DNA of 64,000 nucleotides from Carnegiea gigantea (GCA_029747015.1 JAKOGI010001563.1:62001-126000); one strand, 5' to 3'; positions 44,870 to 56,327 are shown, counted from the first letter of the stretch. Translations and numbers: made by a program. Notes: a model not told the origin generated them from the sequence alone.

Positions 44870-46101
44870 TGAGCTTTCAACTCGGATGCAGTCAAAACTC
44901 GCAGGAGCTTATCATGTGCCTGTGCATGCATCTCAGAATGATGTGAGTAATAGAGCACTAGTAAAGATGAAGCAAACAAAGTTAGTGGCCTTTAAACTCA
45001 TCAAATGCCATAGAAAAATCAAAAGCATGAGAAAAGAAAGTATTCCACATGACTTCCCTAGGCAAGTCTTCTAGGTATGCACAATATGGATCAAATGAGG
45101 GGTAAGGCCCTCTAATGTCACCTAGGGGCTCATGACATGCATGAAAATGAGAGGGGGTGATGGGGAGGAAAGGGCGTCGAGTCAAGTGGCTCGATACAAA
45201 TGGAGTCAATAAGTCCCATGCTAGGAGTGGCACTACCCATCTCAACATCATCACAAAACTCCTCAAAAGGAGCCTCCTTAAGATATGACTCAACCAATGT
45301 AAGCCCTTTGGACCAAGAAAGTGAAACATCCTCTATAGAACTAGTATCACCCTGAGAAGTCTCGCCCATCTCTAACCCCGTGTACTGAGCTAAAGGAAGG
45401 GGAGAAGCAAGTAAGATCGAGTAACTAACACTAGTGTCCATAGGTGTGCTGCAAAAGGATGGAGCAATAAATGACAAGGAGGTCAAGGAAGGGTCAAATG
45501 TTACCCCTAGGTCGGTCAAAGGTGCATCATCAACAACATTAGACTCTAGAGGAAGGAAAGACTCACAATCATCATAGACACTAGCTTCAAGTCTACAGCA
45601 AGGTAAACTGGGGTCGGTCTCATGCAATAAACCACACTCCCTTATCCTACTAACAAAATGCTCATGTTGCTTATTCGTTGTCCTTATTATGGCATCAAGA
45701 CTAGCATGACATTCATCGGAAACATCATAATAAGGATAAGAATTCACATCATGGTTAAAAGATTGACAATAAGAGCACATAAGAGGAGAATAAGCGTGTA
45801 AATCATAAGAAATGGGGAAAAAACACGCAAAAGACTTACTAGTAATTTCATGGTGCCATTGATGCCAAGCCAAAGACTCAAACAAATCCCACATGTCATC
45901 AACATTTAAAGAGCACATACCACTATGACACATGGACTCGAGGGTGGCTCGAGTCTTATATGTCATCCCCTCAAGCATAATATTGCAAATTTCCCATTGT
46001 TCATACTCAAAAAGCACATATTGAGCATGATAATTATTCAGTTTAGACAGATATTACCAAAAAGGTTCATGATCAAATTGAGGTAAATGGAAAATAGCCA
46101 T
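44870..46101 (-). pseudogene. Element E gag-like zinc-knuckle ORF, nearly open
   Basis: This is the only ORF of E. The ATG at 46101 opens MAIFHLPQFDHEPFW, then a single TAA, then 295 open codons from 46017 to 45130. The knuckle is at 45736-45777 (CSYCQSFNHDVNSY), with its last Cys replaced by Tyr. Acidic Ser/Asp-rich text follows. A frameshift lies near 45130-45330, after which SFDPYCAYLEDLPREV and FDFSMAFDEFKGH continue (45060-44982), then DKLLRVLTASELKAQV (44910-44860). The domain order equals A1 and B1. It is the best-preserved member of this ORF family in the window. Its function is inferred as Gag-like nucleic-acid binding only. Confidence 0.75.
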
Positions 46102-46194
46102 TTTGATTTTTTTTTCAAAATTTTTTTTTATTTTTTTGGATTTTCTAAAGGCCTAGCCTCGAATGCTCAAGTAAACCTCGATATTCAAAAGCGC

Positions 46195-46222
46195 CAAATC
46201 CCTAATAATGGTGCGAAAAGTT
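46195..46222 (-). promoter_or_regulatory. Primer binding site region of E, heavily mutated
   Basis: Next to the 5' LTR the element strand reads AACTTTTCGCACCATTATTAGGG. Aligned to TGGCGCCGTTGCCGGGG, it fits with six transitions (C to T or G to A) and one other change. Confidence 0.5.
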
Positions 46223-47429
46223 TGTTAGGGAAAAGTTTTAATATTTACAAATCCCAAGTGCAACGTGCATTGTTGAGTACTCGGGGTGTCGTCTGCAGGG
46301 AGTTGGGTTTTCAAGTAGCAGAACTAACTAAAGCATCTCAAGTTAGGCAAAATAGAAGGGATAGAAAATAGAACTAAAATACTAAAACAAAAATAAAGAC
46401 TTCGATTATGATTAAACCTGAGATAAACCAACTAATCAAGTCAAACCTTAACCTTCCCAAGTTATACTAGTATGTAGAGATGATCGGTTGCATCATTAAA
46501 GACCACCTAAGCCCTCTCTCAAGGGTCATGAGCTACTCTAGTTGTTCTAACCTCCTATTTTTATGGGATTAGCGCAATTAAACTACAAGATTGGCAACCC
46601 TTGACCCAGCTAGCGATCGAGACTATTTTCATGTTCGAATCCCAGCTATTCTTTCTACTCACACTAGATAATCAACCTCACTTCTCAGCATAAGTTGAAT
46701 GTCCCTAAAACACGGATGAAAGCTCTTTCAAGCATTTCATCGAACACCTTGTGGGTATGAAAGAAAACTCTAAATTCTAGTATAAACAAGATGGGTAAAG
46801 GACTAACAACAATAAATTAGCCATCAAGAGGCTAATTACAATCAAACATCATAAACTTAATTAAAACTAAACATTTATAAGTAATTCAAGGCAAAAGGTA
46901 ACAAGCTAGAAAACAAAACAAGAAACATGAAATTAAAGAGAAGGGAAGAAGAGAAACTTAGTCATTGAATCTTGAAATCAAATATCTTGTACAAATTATA
47001 CCCAAAACTAACCTAATCTAATGCCCCTAAAATGCAGTTTTTTGTTGGCTAAACCTAAACTAAAAACTCTCAAAAAGTCACTAAAGGAGGGCCCAGGAGG
47101 CCCTGAACAAAAATGCCTGAAAGGGCTTAAATAGAAATATCGGGCAAGTGAGCGGCGAGGGGGGGAGCACGGCCGTTCCAGGTGGCACGACCACACCGTG
47201 CCATGTGGACTGTGCCAATTTTCTGGCATAGTGGCTCGGCCTCCTGTCGTCCCTTCTTGCCTTCTCTTTGCTCTTCTTATTCGTCTTTGCTCCTTTTTGC
47301 AATGTTTCACTCGATTGACGTTTATTACCTACAAAGGCAAACAAAACAAGTAAAAATCCTAAAGGTTATATTATTATACGAGCTAAATTAGGTAAAAGGG
47401 GCATATAAAATACAACTTATCGCCTAACA
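46223..47429 (-). repeat. Element E, 5' LTR
   Basis: The plus strand starts TGTTAGGGAAAAG and ends CGCCTAACA. It is the full-length partner of 42292-43489. Open frames within it (47008-47344, minus) are partly preserved in the other LTR and are not genes. Confidence 0.92.
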
Positions 47430-47434
47430 GTGAA

Positions 47435-47839
47435 CCCATCAGGTAGAGACAAAATTCCCCAAATATAGCCTTATCCTAAACTATGTGCTTGGTTTCTCTT
47501 TTGTCTACAATACATTGAGAAAGAGAGTTAGTAATGAATGCATGGGAACACACATATAATTCAAGATTTTTAGTGAAAAGAAATACCTTGACTGGCTCAG
47601 GGTAATCCGAGCATGAGTCCCTTCTTTCGATAGTTATAACGCTTCATGCTACTATATTCTCTCTTCGTTGCCCTTAGCCTTTTGCTTCTTGGTAACACCA
47701 CCTTTTGGCTTGGAACTCTGAGAGGGGTGAAGATTCTTCTTAGGCTGCTTGCCATGATAGGCTTGTGTCATTGGGTCTATTTCCTCTTGTACTAAATCTC
47801 ACATTGGAGGTGGCAACTGATTTCAAACACTCTTCCTCC
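47435..47839 (-). pseudogene. Copia element D: nucleocapsid knuckle and protease start, degraded
   Basis: Between gag and the E insertion the minus strand carries a Lys-rich stretch (KPKGGVTKKQKAKG near 47720-47670), a ruined zinc knuckle near 47640, and traces of the protease region up to the GTGAA site. Stops are frequent. It links the gag at 47840-48441 with the piece at 41930-42291. Confidence 0.65.
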
Positions 47840-48441
47840 ATTTAGAGTTGCTTTGAGATAGCCTTGAAGGTCTTTATGTACTCATTATTTGCCATAATGA
47901 GCTTGAAGTTCCTCTAATGACTAGTATCATTTGGGAGAACCCGAATCATATTTGGGACTTGTTCCTTGTTAGAGATTTCTGGCCTAGCAGCCTTTGGATC
48001 TCGAACCGTGGCACTTATGTCCCGTAGATGTTCAAAAATACGTTGACTAGAGTTGATAGAGTATTTCTTCCACCTTAACTGCAAGGTGCACAGCTTTTTA
48101 TTAGATGTTTGACCAAACTTGATCTTAAGCTTATCCCATATATCCTTAACAGTTGGATAACATTCAAATTCTCCCAACAGATCATCATGAATGCAAGACA
48201 ACAGAGTGTAGTGTGTTAGCTAATCCCTTTTGAACTAGGCTTTCTATGACTTTATGTTCTCTTAGTACTACTCACTAGCATTAATATCTTTGCTATGCTC
48301 GTCTTCGTTTGATAGAGTAGGCATAGAAACTGTTAGGTGTTCTAACACATCACCATCATTTAAATGCCATTGGTCATAGTTGGTGCCATCCAACGTCTCA
48401 TTAGTGGACATACTACTAATCATGTTTTTTGTTGCCATATT
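47840..48441 (-). pseudogene. Copia element D: Gag (capsid), degraded
   Basis: Capsid protein of a Ty1/copia element (Retrotran_gag_2/UBN2 type). The start at 48441 opens MATKNMISSMSTNE followed by LDGTNYDQWH. Then DGDVLEHLTVSMP (48350-48310), a frameshift, and HDDLLGEFECYPTVKDIWDKLK, then FGQTSNKKLCTLQLRWKKY, FEHLRDISATVRDPKAA and EQVPNMIRVLPND (48195-47914). The order is that of plant copia Gag. Several internal pieces are lost. It forms the 5' coding end of element D. Confidence 0.85.
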
Positions 48442-49100
48442 TGAAAGTATATATATCTTTAAATAACTCATTATTCATATTGTATGTTCAAAAATTTCGC
48501 TAGGCTCATAATCATCACATAAAATATGAATTAGAAATTTCTATAATTAATTATCACATTTTTTTGTGAAATTTGTTTAACTAATTAAGACATTAATTGG
48601 TGAATATCACAAAGATATTTGTCTTAATTATGTAAAACAAACTTACATGAAGTTATGTTATATGAAGCTAATTTGTATGATATTTCTTATTTTAATGACA
48701 CATATTACATAATTATATATCCAAGCAAAAATTCATATTATTATATAAAACTTATTTATGTAATAATAGGAAGCTAATCATGAAACATATTCATAAATAT
48801 AAAACAATTTATAATCACATGTCATAAAATGCCATTTCTGAACCAATGTAATGTAAATCATATAAAACACATTTATAATAGTAGTCATAAAATAATTGAC
48901 AAAACTGACAAAATTATAAAAGATATTCACAATAATGTGATTTTAAATATCATGAACTCAATCAATAAAAAACTGCCCAATTATATCTTACATCACTTAA
49001 TAAAATGCATTTATATGAAAATATGAAATGAATTCATATTTTTATAGAGTATGCAGGATGTAAAAATAAACAGTAGAGCAGACCCACTCATGTATCACTT
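48442..49100 (-). other. AT-rich leader-like stretch upstream of copia D gag
   Basis: Very AT-rich with no gene. By position it may be the untranslated leader of element D. No primer site or LTR is seen at its far end, so the 5' end of D is displaced or lost. Confidence 0.4.
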
Positions 49101-49539
49101 ACATATTTGAAACATCAGTAGCAAAAATAGAAAACAAACCAATAGATTTTGACCTTAGTTTACTAACCCCTCGCACTCTTAACCTCTCTAGCCTCCCAGC
49201 TATCTTGTTAACGAGAATAATAGAGCCCATATATCCATGCTCTCAGCCATCAATGCCATCCTCACCTTCCTATTTGTGGTCGCTAGGTTCTAGGAATGCA
49301 CTGCCACCTTTTAGGCTAATTGTCAGCTGATCCCTAACCGCACATCCAATGCTAGAACCTCCATCAGGCTAGGTCTTGCCCTACCCATGCTAGAACCACC
49401 ACAGCTAATGCATAGATCAGCGAAGTCGAGCCGTAAATTGCGTCTCACACTTCCAACACGCCACTTACGTCACAGAGTATGTTCCCCACACACATCCATA
49501 GGTCACTATTTTACAGTTTCTTATTGTCCCTATCAATTC
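49101..49539. other. Unassigned, possibly gypsy internal
   Basis: No open frame of note. It continues the minus-strand reading of the gag remnant to the right but with frequent stops. Confidence 0.3.
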
Positions 49540-49957
49540 CTTGTAAAGTCATCCCATTGATAAAATTCTTCATGTGATGGTGAGGGTTTTTAGCCCCTTA
49601 GAATTTGATATCTAGCATGGAGAATTTCAAGGGTAATTTTTCTTTTGGGATTGAAGTGGATCCTATATAATTGGTGAAATAGTTGTTAATGATTAAGGAC
49701 TCTTTAAGTAATTGCTCTATACGATCTAATCGTGGATCAAATTTTAGGATATCCTTTCCCTTTTCCCCTTATTTCTTCTTGCCATCATCTTTCTGCCCTT
49801 TATTGTGGGGGCCTTTACCATCTTTTCTTGAGGTGTTCTTGATGAGGGTTTGGAGCATTATAGTCATCAGTTCCATCTTCTTTTCACTTTCATCCATCCT
49901 GATTGGCATTCTTTACATCATATTCATAAGCTGAGCCATTTCGTTCCTACCAGCCAT
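49540..49957 (-). pseudogene. Ty3/gypsy-like Gag N-terminal remnant
   Basis: The minus strand from an ATG at 49957 opens MAGRNEMAQLMNMM, then a charged stretch RMDESEKKMELMTIML, a Lys/Gly-rich piece, then DPRLDRIEQLLKES and PKEKLPLKFSMLD followed by KNPHHHMKNFINGMTLQG. This order (a charged head, then a PxKFxMPxxxxYDGxxDPxxH-like block) resembles the beginning of plant gypsy Gag proteins. Stops break it. An Ogre/Tat-like primer site lies upstream at 51790. Assignment to gypsy is moderately sure, to lineage weak. Confidence 0.45.
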
Positions 49958-51789
49958 TGGGATTAGTAAATGATTAGACTTTGACCTTAATTTTGATTTT
50001 GAGCTTGTAGATTGAGTTTCCCTGACTTCTTCTTGGGATAGGAGCCTTTTGGTTTGTGGGCTTCATGTGTACTTTTTCTTGGTCTTTAATAAGGCAATGC
50101 TTTAGAGAAATCAATAAGGAAATGAAGAGTCAACTTTGTTAGATACGGGTTGAAGGAAATAGTTGATGACTTACAGTTCGGTGAGAGAGATAATGGCTTT
50201 GTGGGCTTGATGTATACGCTACATTAGAAATAAATGGGGTTAAGATGCTGAAATCGGGCCTTATCCTAGACTAGGTCCTAAATTAGGCTTAGAGATTTGA
50301 GTTATAGGCCTGTGTTGGATCAAATTTTATGCTAGCTGAATCCTGGACCTATATTAGGCCCTAGCTTTGCTTTGGTTTGGTTGGCCTAGAATGGGCTCAT
50401 TAGTCATATATGTAAATCTTGTTATACTCATGCCTGGATTTTGGACCTAGGGAATGGATATGAGATGCATGAACAATGAACTTATGTGTCAAATATCTAT
50501 GTTTTAATTGAACTTCTGCATTACAAATATAATGCATGATTGAATGTAACAATGGACTTAGACTTTAAAGGTCTAAAGGGTAGAATTATGCACTTTAGGC
50601 CATATGAACTCATGCTTGGATCTTAGACCTAGTGAATGGATGTGAGATACATGAATTATAAACTTATTGATCAAATATCTATGTTCTATTTAAACTTTAG
50701 ATTATGAATATAATATATGATTGGATGCAACGATGGACTAAGGCTTTAAAGGTCTAACAAGCCAGATTATGCACTTTAGGCCTAAATGAACTCATGGATG
50801 ACACACGGTGTAACCATATGATGTATGACTCTTTAGGCCTAGAATGCCTACAATTGACGTGTTAAAACTCAAAATAAGCCAGGCTGACCCACGCACTGAC
50901 ACCTATTGTTAGGAGCCTAGCATACTGACTTCATGCTATGAATGTACACCTAACACAGACTTGAAATAGCCAAATTGAATTGGACCTCCCTACTAGGATC
51001 CTGGCCTCGTCTATATTGGCCAAGAGTTGACATCTACCCATTCCATAATGCGTGCAGATAGGCTAGACATGGGAACCCACTTAGGTCCTTTACCCTCGTT
51101 TTTGCCTGATTGTGACTACTAATGACTAATGACCGACCCTCATGTTATGGTGAAGACATGGCCTAGAAACAATTCCTGCTGGTCCTATCCTAATACAAAA
51201 CCATAATACTCGGACTTGGCCAAATCTAAGAGGTCTAAAACATGACCACGCCTTCAACTGAGCCTAGACTAACATTGTCCTAACCTTGGCCTCTAGACAC
51301 AATGGTGAAGTTATAAACGCTAAAACATCAATCCATGGGTCTTTGGTTATGGGTTAGCTCAGACAGTTACTTAGAGTTCTAAGCATTCACGAAATCATGC
51401 ATACACAATTGAGTTCTAACCTAATCCAAAGTTCTAAGCTATAAGTGGGTTAGGTAAGGTTTAGAATAGTCTATCGCGACCTAAACGCTTCATATGTCAT
51501 CCATGGGTGTCTAGCAAGACTGGAACATTTCGATTACTTTCACATGTCATGTGACCAGGTAAGTATGTCAGGGATGGGTGAAATAGTTGTATGCTCAGTT
51601 AGAAGTCTAATGGACCCATTGACTTAACCAACTATTTTCCCAAGGGTAGCAATGTGGTTTGACTGAGAAGTATTGTTAATCCTGTTAAGGCAAGACCTTT
51701 AATGTAAGAATACATAATGCAAGTGTAGTTAAAAGTAATTTCTCATTTTGAATTTTAAATCTCACCTTCTTTATTTTTTTAAAAACAAT
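49958..51789 (-). other. Non-coding leader-like region with 182-bp duplication
   Basis: No gene is seen. Short motifs such as TTTAGGCC and CTAGGCC recur. A tandem pair at 50427-50790 is listed separately. By position this would be the leader between the primer site and the gypsy-like Gag. Confidence 0.4.
50427..50790. repeat. Two tandem copies of a 182-bp sequence
   Basis: 50427-50608 and 50609-50790 share order and most bases (for example ATGCACTTTAGGCC near 50588 and 50769). The start of a third copy is cut off. Confidence 0.8.
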
Positions 51790-51808
51790 GTCGCCAATGG
51801 AATCGCCC
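51790..51808 (-). promoter_or_regulatory. Ogre/Tat-like gypsy primer binding site, decayed
   Basis: Minus strand reads GGCGATTCCATTGGCGACAT. It is close to TGGCGACTCCACTGGGGAC, a primer site known from plant Ogre/Tat elements, differing mainly by C-to-T changes. LTR sequence is expected above 51808 but I could not define its partner. Confidence 0.4.
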
Positions 51809-53275
51809 CTATAAGGAGCATGTTTCGAAACCCGCCGGTGTTGTCCCCCACGAATGGTCAAACTCGCTTACTTGGTGTGTGTTTGGATTCAAATCCTATA
51901 TATATTTTTTTGAAGTAGGTTGGATTACAGCAAGACTGTGGGAACTAGTTCTTGGCTTTGATCCAGGAATTCGACCGAGTCCCTGGGCCAGAGTTAGGTC
52001 TAGTCTCCTTATTTGGATCCTGGCAGTAATGTTTGCCTTACCTAAGAATCTAGTTAATAGGCTTGATCCAGGAACCTAGCTAAGTTTTTAGGCCAAAACT
52101 AAGCCCAGATTCTAGTCTAGATAGTGTTATTGTCATGATCCCGCACCAATTTGCCCAAACCAAACCACAAATTAAAAGAAAATAAATAAGAAATAAGAAA
52201 ATTGATGAGCTTTAATTAGTAGAGTTACCAGTGTGTTTTAGAAAAAGTTACAAACCAAATCCAATCTATTAAACAAGCAATAACCAAAGGGGCAATAGGG
52301 TCATATGAATCATAAACCAAAGGGACACTGAAAGGGATAATAAGCTTGTTTCAAAGAAGCTTTCTAAAATTCCTAGTACGGACCATCTAACTTCATAGGG
52401 TCAAACCAAGGATTTGAATTCAAGGCAAAAGTACGATGTCCTTATAGAATGCATCATGATGTCATCCGTATCACTGGCGACCTCTATTAATCAATATCGA
52501 GGAACTAAATCTAATTATACTAACAAAAAATCATATAACATATTATTGTAAAATAATTTGAATTAAGAATACAATGCTAGTCCAGAAGAGTAAATAATGT
52601 AAATAGTTACAACTAATGGGCTTAAATAATTAAAGATCACATCTTTAATAAATGGAAGATTAAATAAAATAAGGACAAAGAAGTAGAGAGAAGAAGGAGA
52701 GGTTTGAAAATTTGGTGCCCTCAGTTACCTGGTTGAGTGACTTAGAGAACCCAAGATTGAGAATATCGAGCCTTGACTTTGCCTTAGAGGGTGTTGAGGA
52801 TGAATTTGATAAGAGTTTGGTTAGATTCTCTGAGCCTCTTAGTATTCTCTTAGAGTTTTCCCATGTGTCCTGTCCAATTTTTAGAGTGTTTTTTTAGTCT
52901 GTTTCTCTCTATTTCTGTGTTTCCTATCCAATTTTTGAAGTGTTCAACCCTTGAGAGTAGTCCCCTTTTATATGGTTAAAGGGATAATATGAGTTGGTTT
53001 AGAGAAATGAGATCTAATTCAACTTTTAATAGGCTTAATCTAGAGGGGCATACCAATTCAGATAAAGCTGTAATAGTTGAGACCCATTTTAAAAGTAGAG
53101 CAGAACACTAAGAACCTAGCAGAGATCCTACTGCTAGGTACCTGGCTCACCTTTTGGCCGGTTCAGGCCAGAACCCAGCTAGGTTTGTGGGCCAGGCTAG
53201 ATATGCAATGTGTTTTGGCTTTAACGTTCTCATTTGACCACTATTTTGTGATTCTTTTTTTTTCGTGAAAGCTTA
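51809..53275 (-). other. Possible gypsy LTR region, unassigned
   Basis: No gene. Direct repeats of short phrases (GATCCAGGAA at about 51960 and 52064; AACCTAGC/ACCCAGCTAG) occur. It may be LTR of the gypsy-like element, but a second copy is not in the window. Confidence 0.3.
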
Positions 53276-53287
53276 TTACGTTTAATT

Positions 53288-53885
53288 AGGGGTAGCAACG
53301 GGACGGGTTTAGCCATACCCTCACCCATACCTATTTTCAAAATTTATACCAATACCTACAACCATGCCCATCAGGTATTGTAAAGTTATACCCTTACCCA
53401 TACCTACTGGGTATAGTGGATATGTGGATTTTAATCAGGTACATACAGATAAAAAAGAATTAAACCTATTTTGTACCCATATTCGACATCAAATAACCAA
53501 TATGTCACATAAAGATCAAGCTTCTAATAACATATCATATCACATCAAATAATACTAAAAGTTTGCCAATCAAAGCAATAAATTAGCACTTGACAATTAT
53601 AGTTTTAAACAAAATATTCCGTCAAAGTTTTGAATATCATTCAATTCAAAGCGAGTAGCAAAATATTCAAGTACACGTAATAAATTAGAACTTTAAACAA
53701 ACGAGTATGAGTTTTACACAGGGTGGGTCTGAGACAAGTACGGGCAGGGTGGGTAAGACCTATACCCATATCCATTTTAGTAATACTCACCCCATACCCA
53801 TTTTTTTCTATTTTCATCACCTATATCCATAGCCATTGGGGTGGGTTTCGCGAGCTTTAGGCGGGTACAGGTTTTTTTGCTGTCC
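53288..53885. mobile_element. Small non-autonomous transposon, 598 bp
   Basis: A perfect 12-bp direct repeat TTACGTTTAATT (53276-53287 and 53886-53897) flanks it. Its ends AGGGGTAGCAACGGG and, in reverse complement, AAGGACAGCAAAAAA agree at 7 of 11 positions. The interior is full of ACCCATACC-like motifs. Ends of the GGGGTGGCAACGGG type are common in plant hAT-like miniature elements, but hAT makes 8-bp duplications, so the superfamily is open. Confidence 0.55.
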
Positions 53886-53897
53886 TTACGTTTAATT

Positions 53898-54767
53898 TCT
53901 AATGACACTAATTTCATAATTTTTAAGTAAATGTAGAAGAAGATATAAGCAAAATAGTGAACATGTATCATTTCGGGCGCAAGCTCCAATACTCGACTTA
54001 TATCTTTTCTGTTGCTTATTGGATTTGGGAATATAATATGTCATTACAAAGCTTATCCAACGAAGAATACTAATATGGAATGGATCCCAATTAGATGCTG
54101 AATATCATCAATTTGGGGCTATTTGGATTCTTTTAGCCTTTGCTTGGTATCTTTGAGTTTGGATATGTGGGTTAAGGGCTGTTAAAACATTTTAAGGCTC
54201 TTCATTTTTAATATATAGGGGTCCCAAGTCTTATTCGATCAGTTTATCATCATTGGACATTTTATAAAAAGGGAAACTTTATAGGTGTTTACAGGTGCTC
54301 TCAGGGGGTGAAGGAGAAAGAAGATAACTAAGAAACCCTTTCATTGACGGCGCATGACAATCATGCACCCCCTTCCATTATGGCTCTAACGGGTATGACT
54401 CAGTTCTATTCCTTTCTTCAATATATTTATTTATATGGTGCGGTGGGCCACTAAGGCCCCAATATCGCTGTCACTGCCACAAAATCGACGATAGGAATGG
54501 TGGACTTATGGGATGAGGGGGGAGGTAGTAGGTAAATTCTGTTTCTTTCCCTGGACACTTAGGTCACGGGTTAGATTGTTGGGTTTTTAGCTTTGGGGCA
54601 TACAAGCTCATGCAGGAGACAAACTCATGCTTTTATGGACTCAATTAAGCATAATCACACACAACAATATAAACAACCATGCTTTAATGAATTTAAAGTA
54701 ACATTAAATGCATTAATCGCATATTAAAACATTGCTTGAATCATGCGAGATCAAATTCAACCAACAA
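53898..54767. other. Unassigned intergenic-like sequence
   Basis: I see no gene or repeat in it. The last ~150 bp (54620-54767) resemble an A/T-rich leader following the copia-type primer site on the minus strand. Confidence 0.4.
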
Positions 54768-54782
54768 TGGCTCTGATACAAC
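54768..54782 (-). promoter_or_regulatory. Copia-type primer binding site (initiator tRNA-Met)
   Basis: Minus strand reads GTTGTATCAGAGCC. TATCAGAGC is the hallmark of copia primer sites pairing with initiator tRNA-Met. ACTAACA, a usual LTR end, stands directly before it. Confidence 0.6.
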
Positions 54783-55150
54783 TGTTAGTAGTTAAAGGGC
54801 ATACCTTTAAGGTGCAGAAGCGTTGAACCATGATGCTCGGAAATCACCTATGAGAAACAACTAGAGCTACTAGAGTCGTCAATGTGAGTGACATCCCAAA
54901 CCCAGGTGATGGTGTGGCAACCATAAGAGAGAGTGAGATCGGGGAGTGTTGTGTTTAGGGTTAATGTAAATCATACCTAATTAGATCCTTAAACCTCGCC
55001 CTTATATCGATTAGATCATTATAAGCATCATCACTTAGGCAGGATAAGTGGCCGTTTAACTCTAATTGTATAGGGCAGGCCAACATATATGATTTACAAA
55101 TAGCACTTTTAAAAGTCTGATTATGTTGATAGTCTTTTGTGCTTAGCACA
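54783..55150 (-). repeat. Copia-type LTR remnant
   Basis: Sequence on the LTR side of the primer site. The far limit is set only by TGTGCTAAGCAC near 55150 and is uncertain. It does not obviously match the 3' LTR piece at 1-124. The 62-codon open frame here is not a gene. Confidence 0.4.
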
Positions 55151-56327
55151 TAAAGCTGCTTGGCTTGAGGAAGATAGTTAGGTTTTACACATCTGGAAGA
55201 TTATTTGTTATTATTTTGCTACCTAATATCTTCTAACCATCTCCTATTTCCTATCAAATATTATTTCAAGGGAAGAAGGATGTAATCAGGATTTAACAAT
55301 TTCTTTTTGTTTGTAGGTTAATGCAAGCATATTAATCATAATAACAGAAGATACCCAAAAAAAAAAAAAATCATAACCTCTAAGCTACAAATGGATTTTT
55401 ACCAACAATTGACCTTACCTATATAGTAGTATCACAATAATTTTCGTTGCAACCTCTGTTGCTATCACATTGTAATAGAGCTCGCTTGTTGCATAGCAAC
55501 ATACTATCCTCCAACTATGCAACCTCCAACTTCTATTTACCAGATATGATGTTGGTGTTATCTTGTTGATCAACCTGATGTTGATCATTGTGTATCCACC
55601 ATTTGAATCAGTTTTCATTCTTGCAATCTTCCCTATGCCAAGTAATAAGGTTAGGAGTAAATGGCTTATGTTCATACCTATGGTCAATGGTAGTTGGTTC
55701 CTCAAATGCGTGCATTTGGGCATGCCCATGTTGCGATCTTCAATTCCTCTTTTAGCATTGTTTTCGTTTTCCTTGGTGACATTGGGCTGGCAAACCTATC
55801 GCTTTGAGTTCTCTAGACCTATGTGATGAACCCGAACAATCATGTAGACCATCGAATGCTTGCCATATGCCTTAACCCTATTTCCTTGTTCAATCATTTT
55901 ATAAGTTGCTTGGGATAAACATTGAGATCTTAATAATCTTCTTTTAGTTTGTCCTTCTGCAGATCTTTACCAACACTTCACTGTTGTTTGATTTTAGATA
56001 TGGCCTCCTACTTAAAGGGTTACTAACCTTTTCCTCAAATCAAAAACTATTTTTCTTCTTCTCTTGCTCTCCATCTAGCTCTAACGTCATGGTTTTAACT
56101 TGGTTCAAATTGTTTTGATTTTGTAATTTAAGTCTATCTCTATTATTACTTTTTGACTTTGCCTTTCTAGTTCTCTATATAGGATTGACAAGATCTTAAT
56201 TTATATTAAACCTAGCTATCTCACAGAGTTATTAATTGATTCATCTCACAAATCTCGGCTCTCTTGCTCTAGCTCTTTCTCGATATGCTTTTTCTTTGCC
56301 TAAAAACATGTAGGCGGTGATTGCAGG

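Larger units (their letters stand above)
42292..47429 (-). mobile_element. Element E: complete gag-only LTR retrotransposon (5138 bp)
   Basis: Direct LTRs of about 1.2 kb (42292-43489 and 46223-47429), both TG...CA, a perfect GTGAA target duplication and a 2.7-kb interior define a structurally complete element on the minus strand. The only coding region is a zinc-knuckle gag-like ORF. There is no protease, reverse transcriptase or integrase, so it is non-autonomous. It sits in the protease region of copia D. Both LTRs still align almost continuously, which suggests a younger insertion than D. Confidence 0.93.

Noticed and set aside
47008..47344. 100- and 87-codon frames in the E 5' LTR
   Set aside because: Inside an LTR; the equivalent part of the other LTR (43100-43400) does not keep the frames open.
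54961..55149. 62-codon minus-strand frame beside the copia primer site
   Set aside because: Lies in the presumed LTR, no homologue or motif recognised.
55415..55826. Opposed 104- and 87-codon frames
   Set aside because: They overlap on opposite strands and have no recognisable domain. The hydrophobic stretch could be chance.
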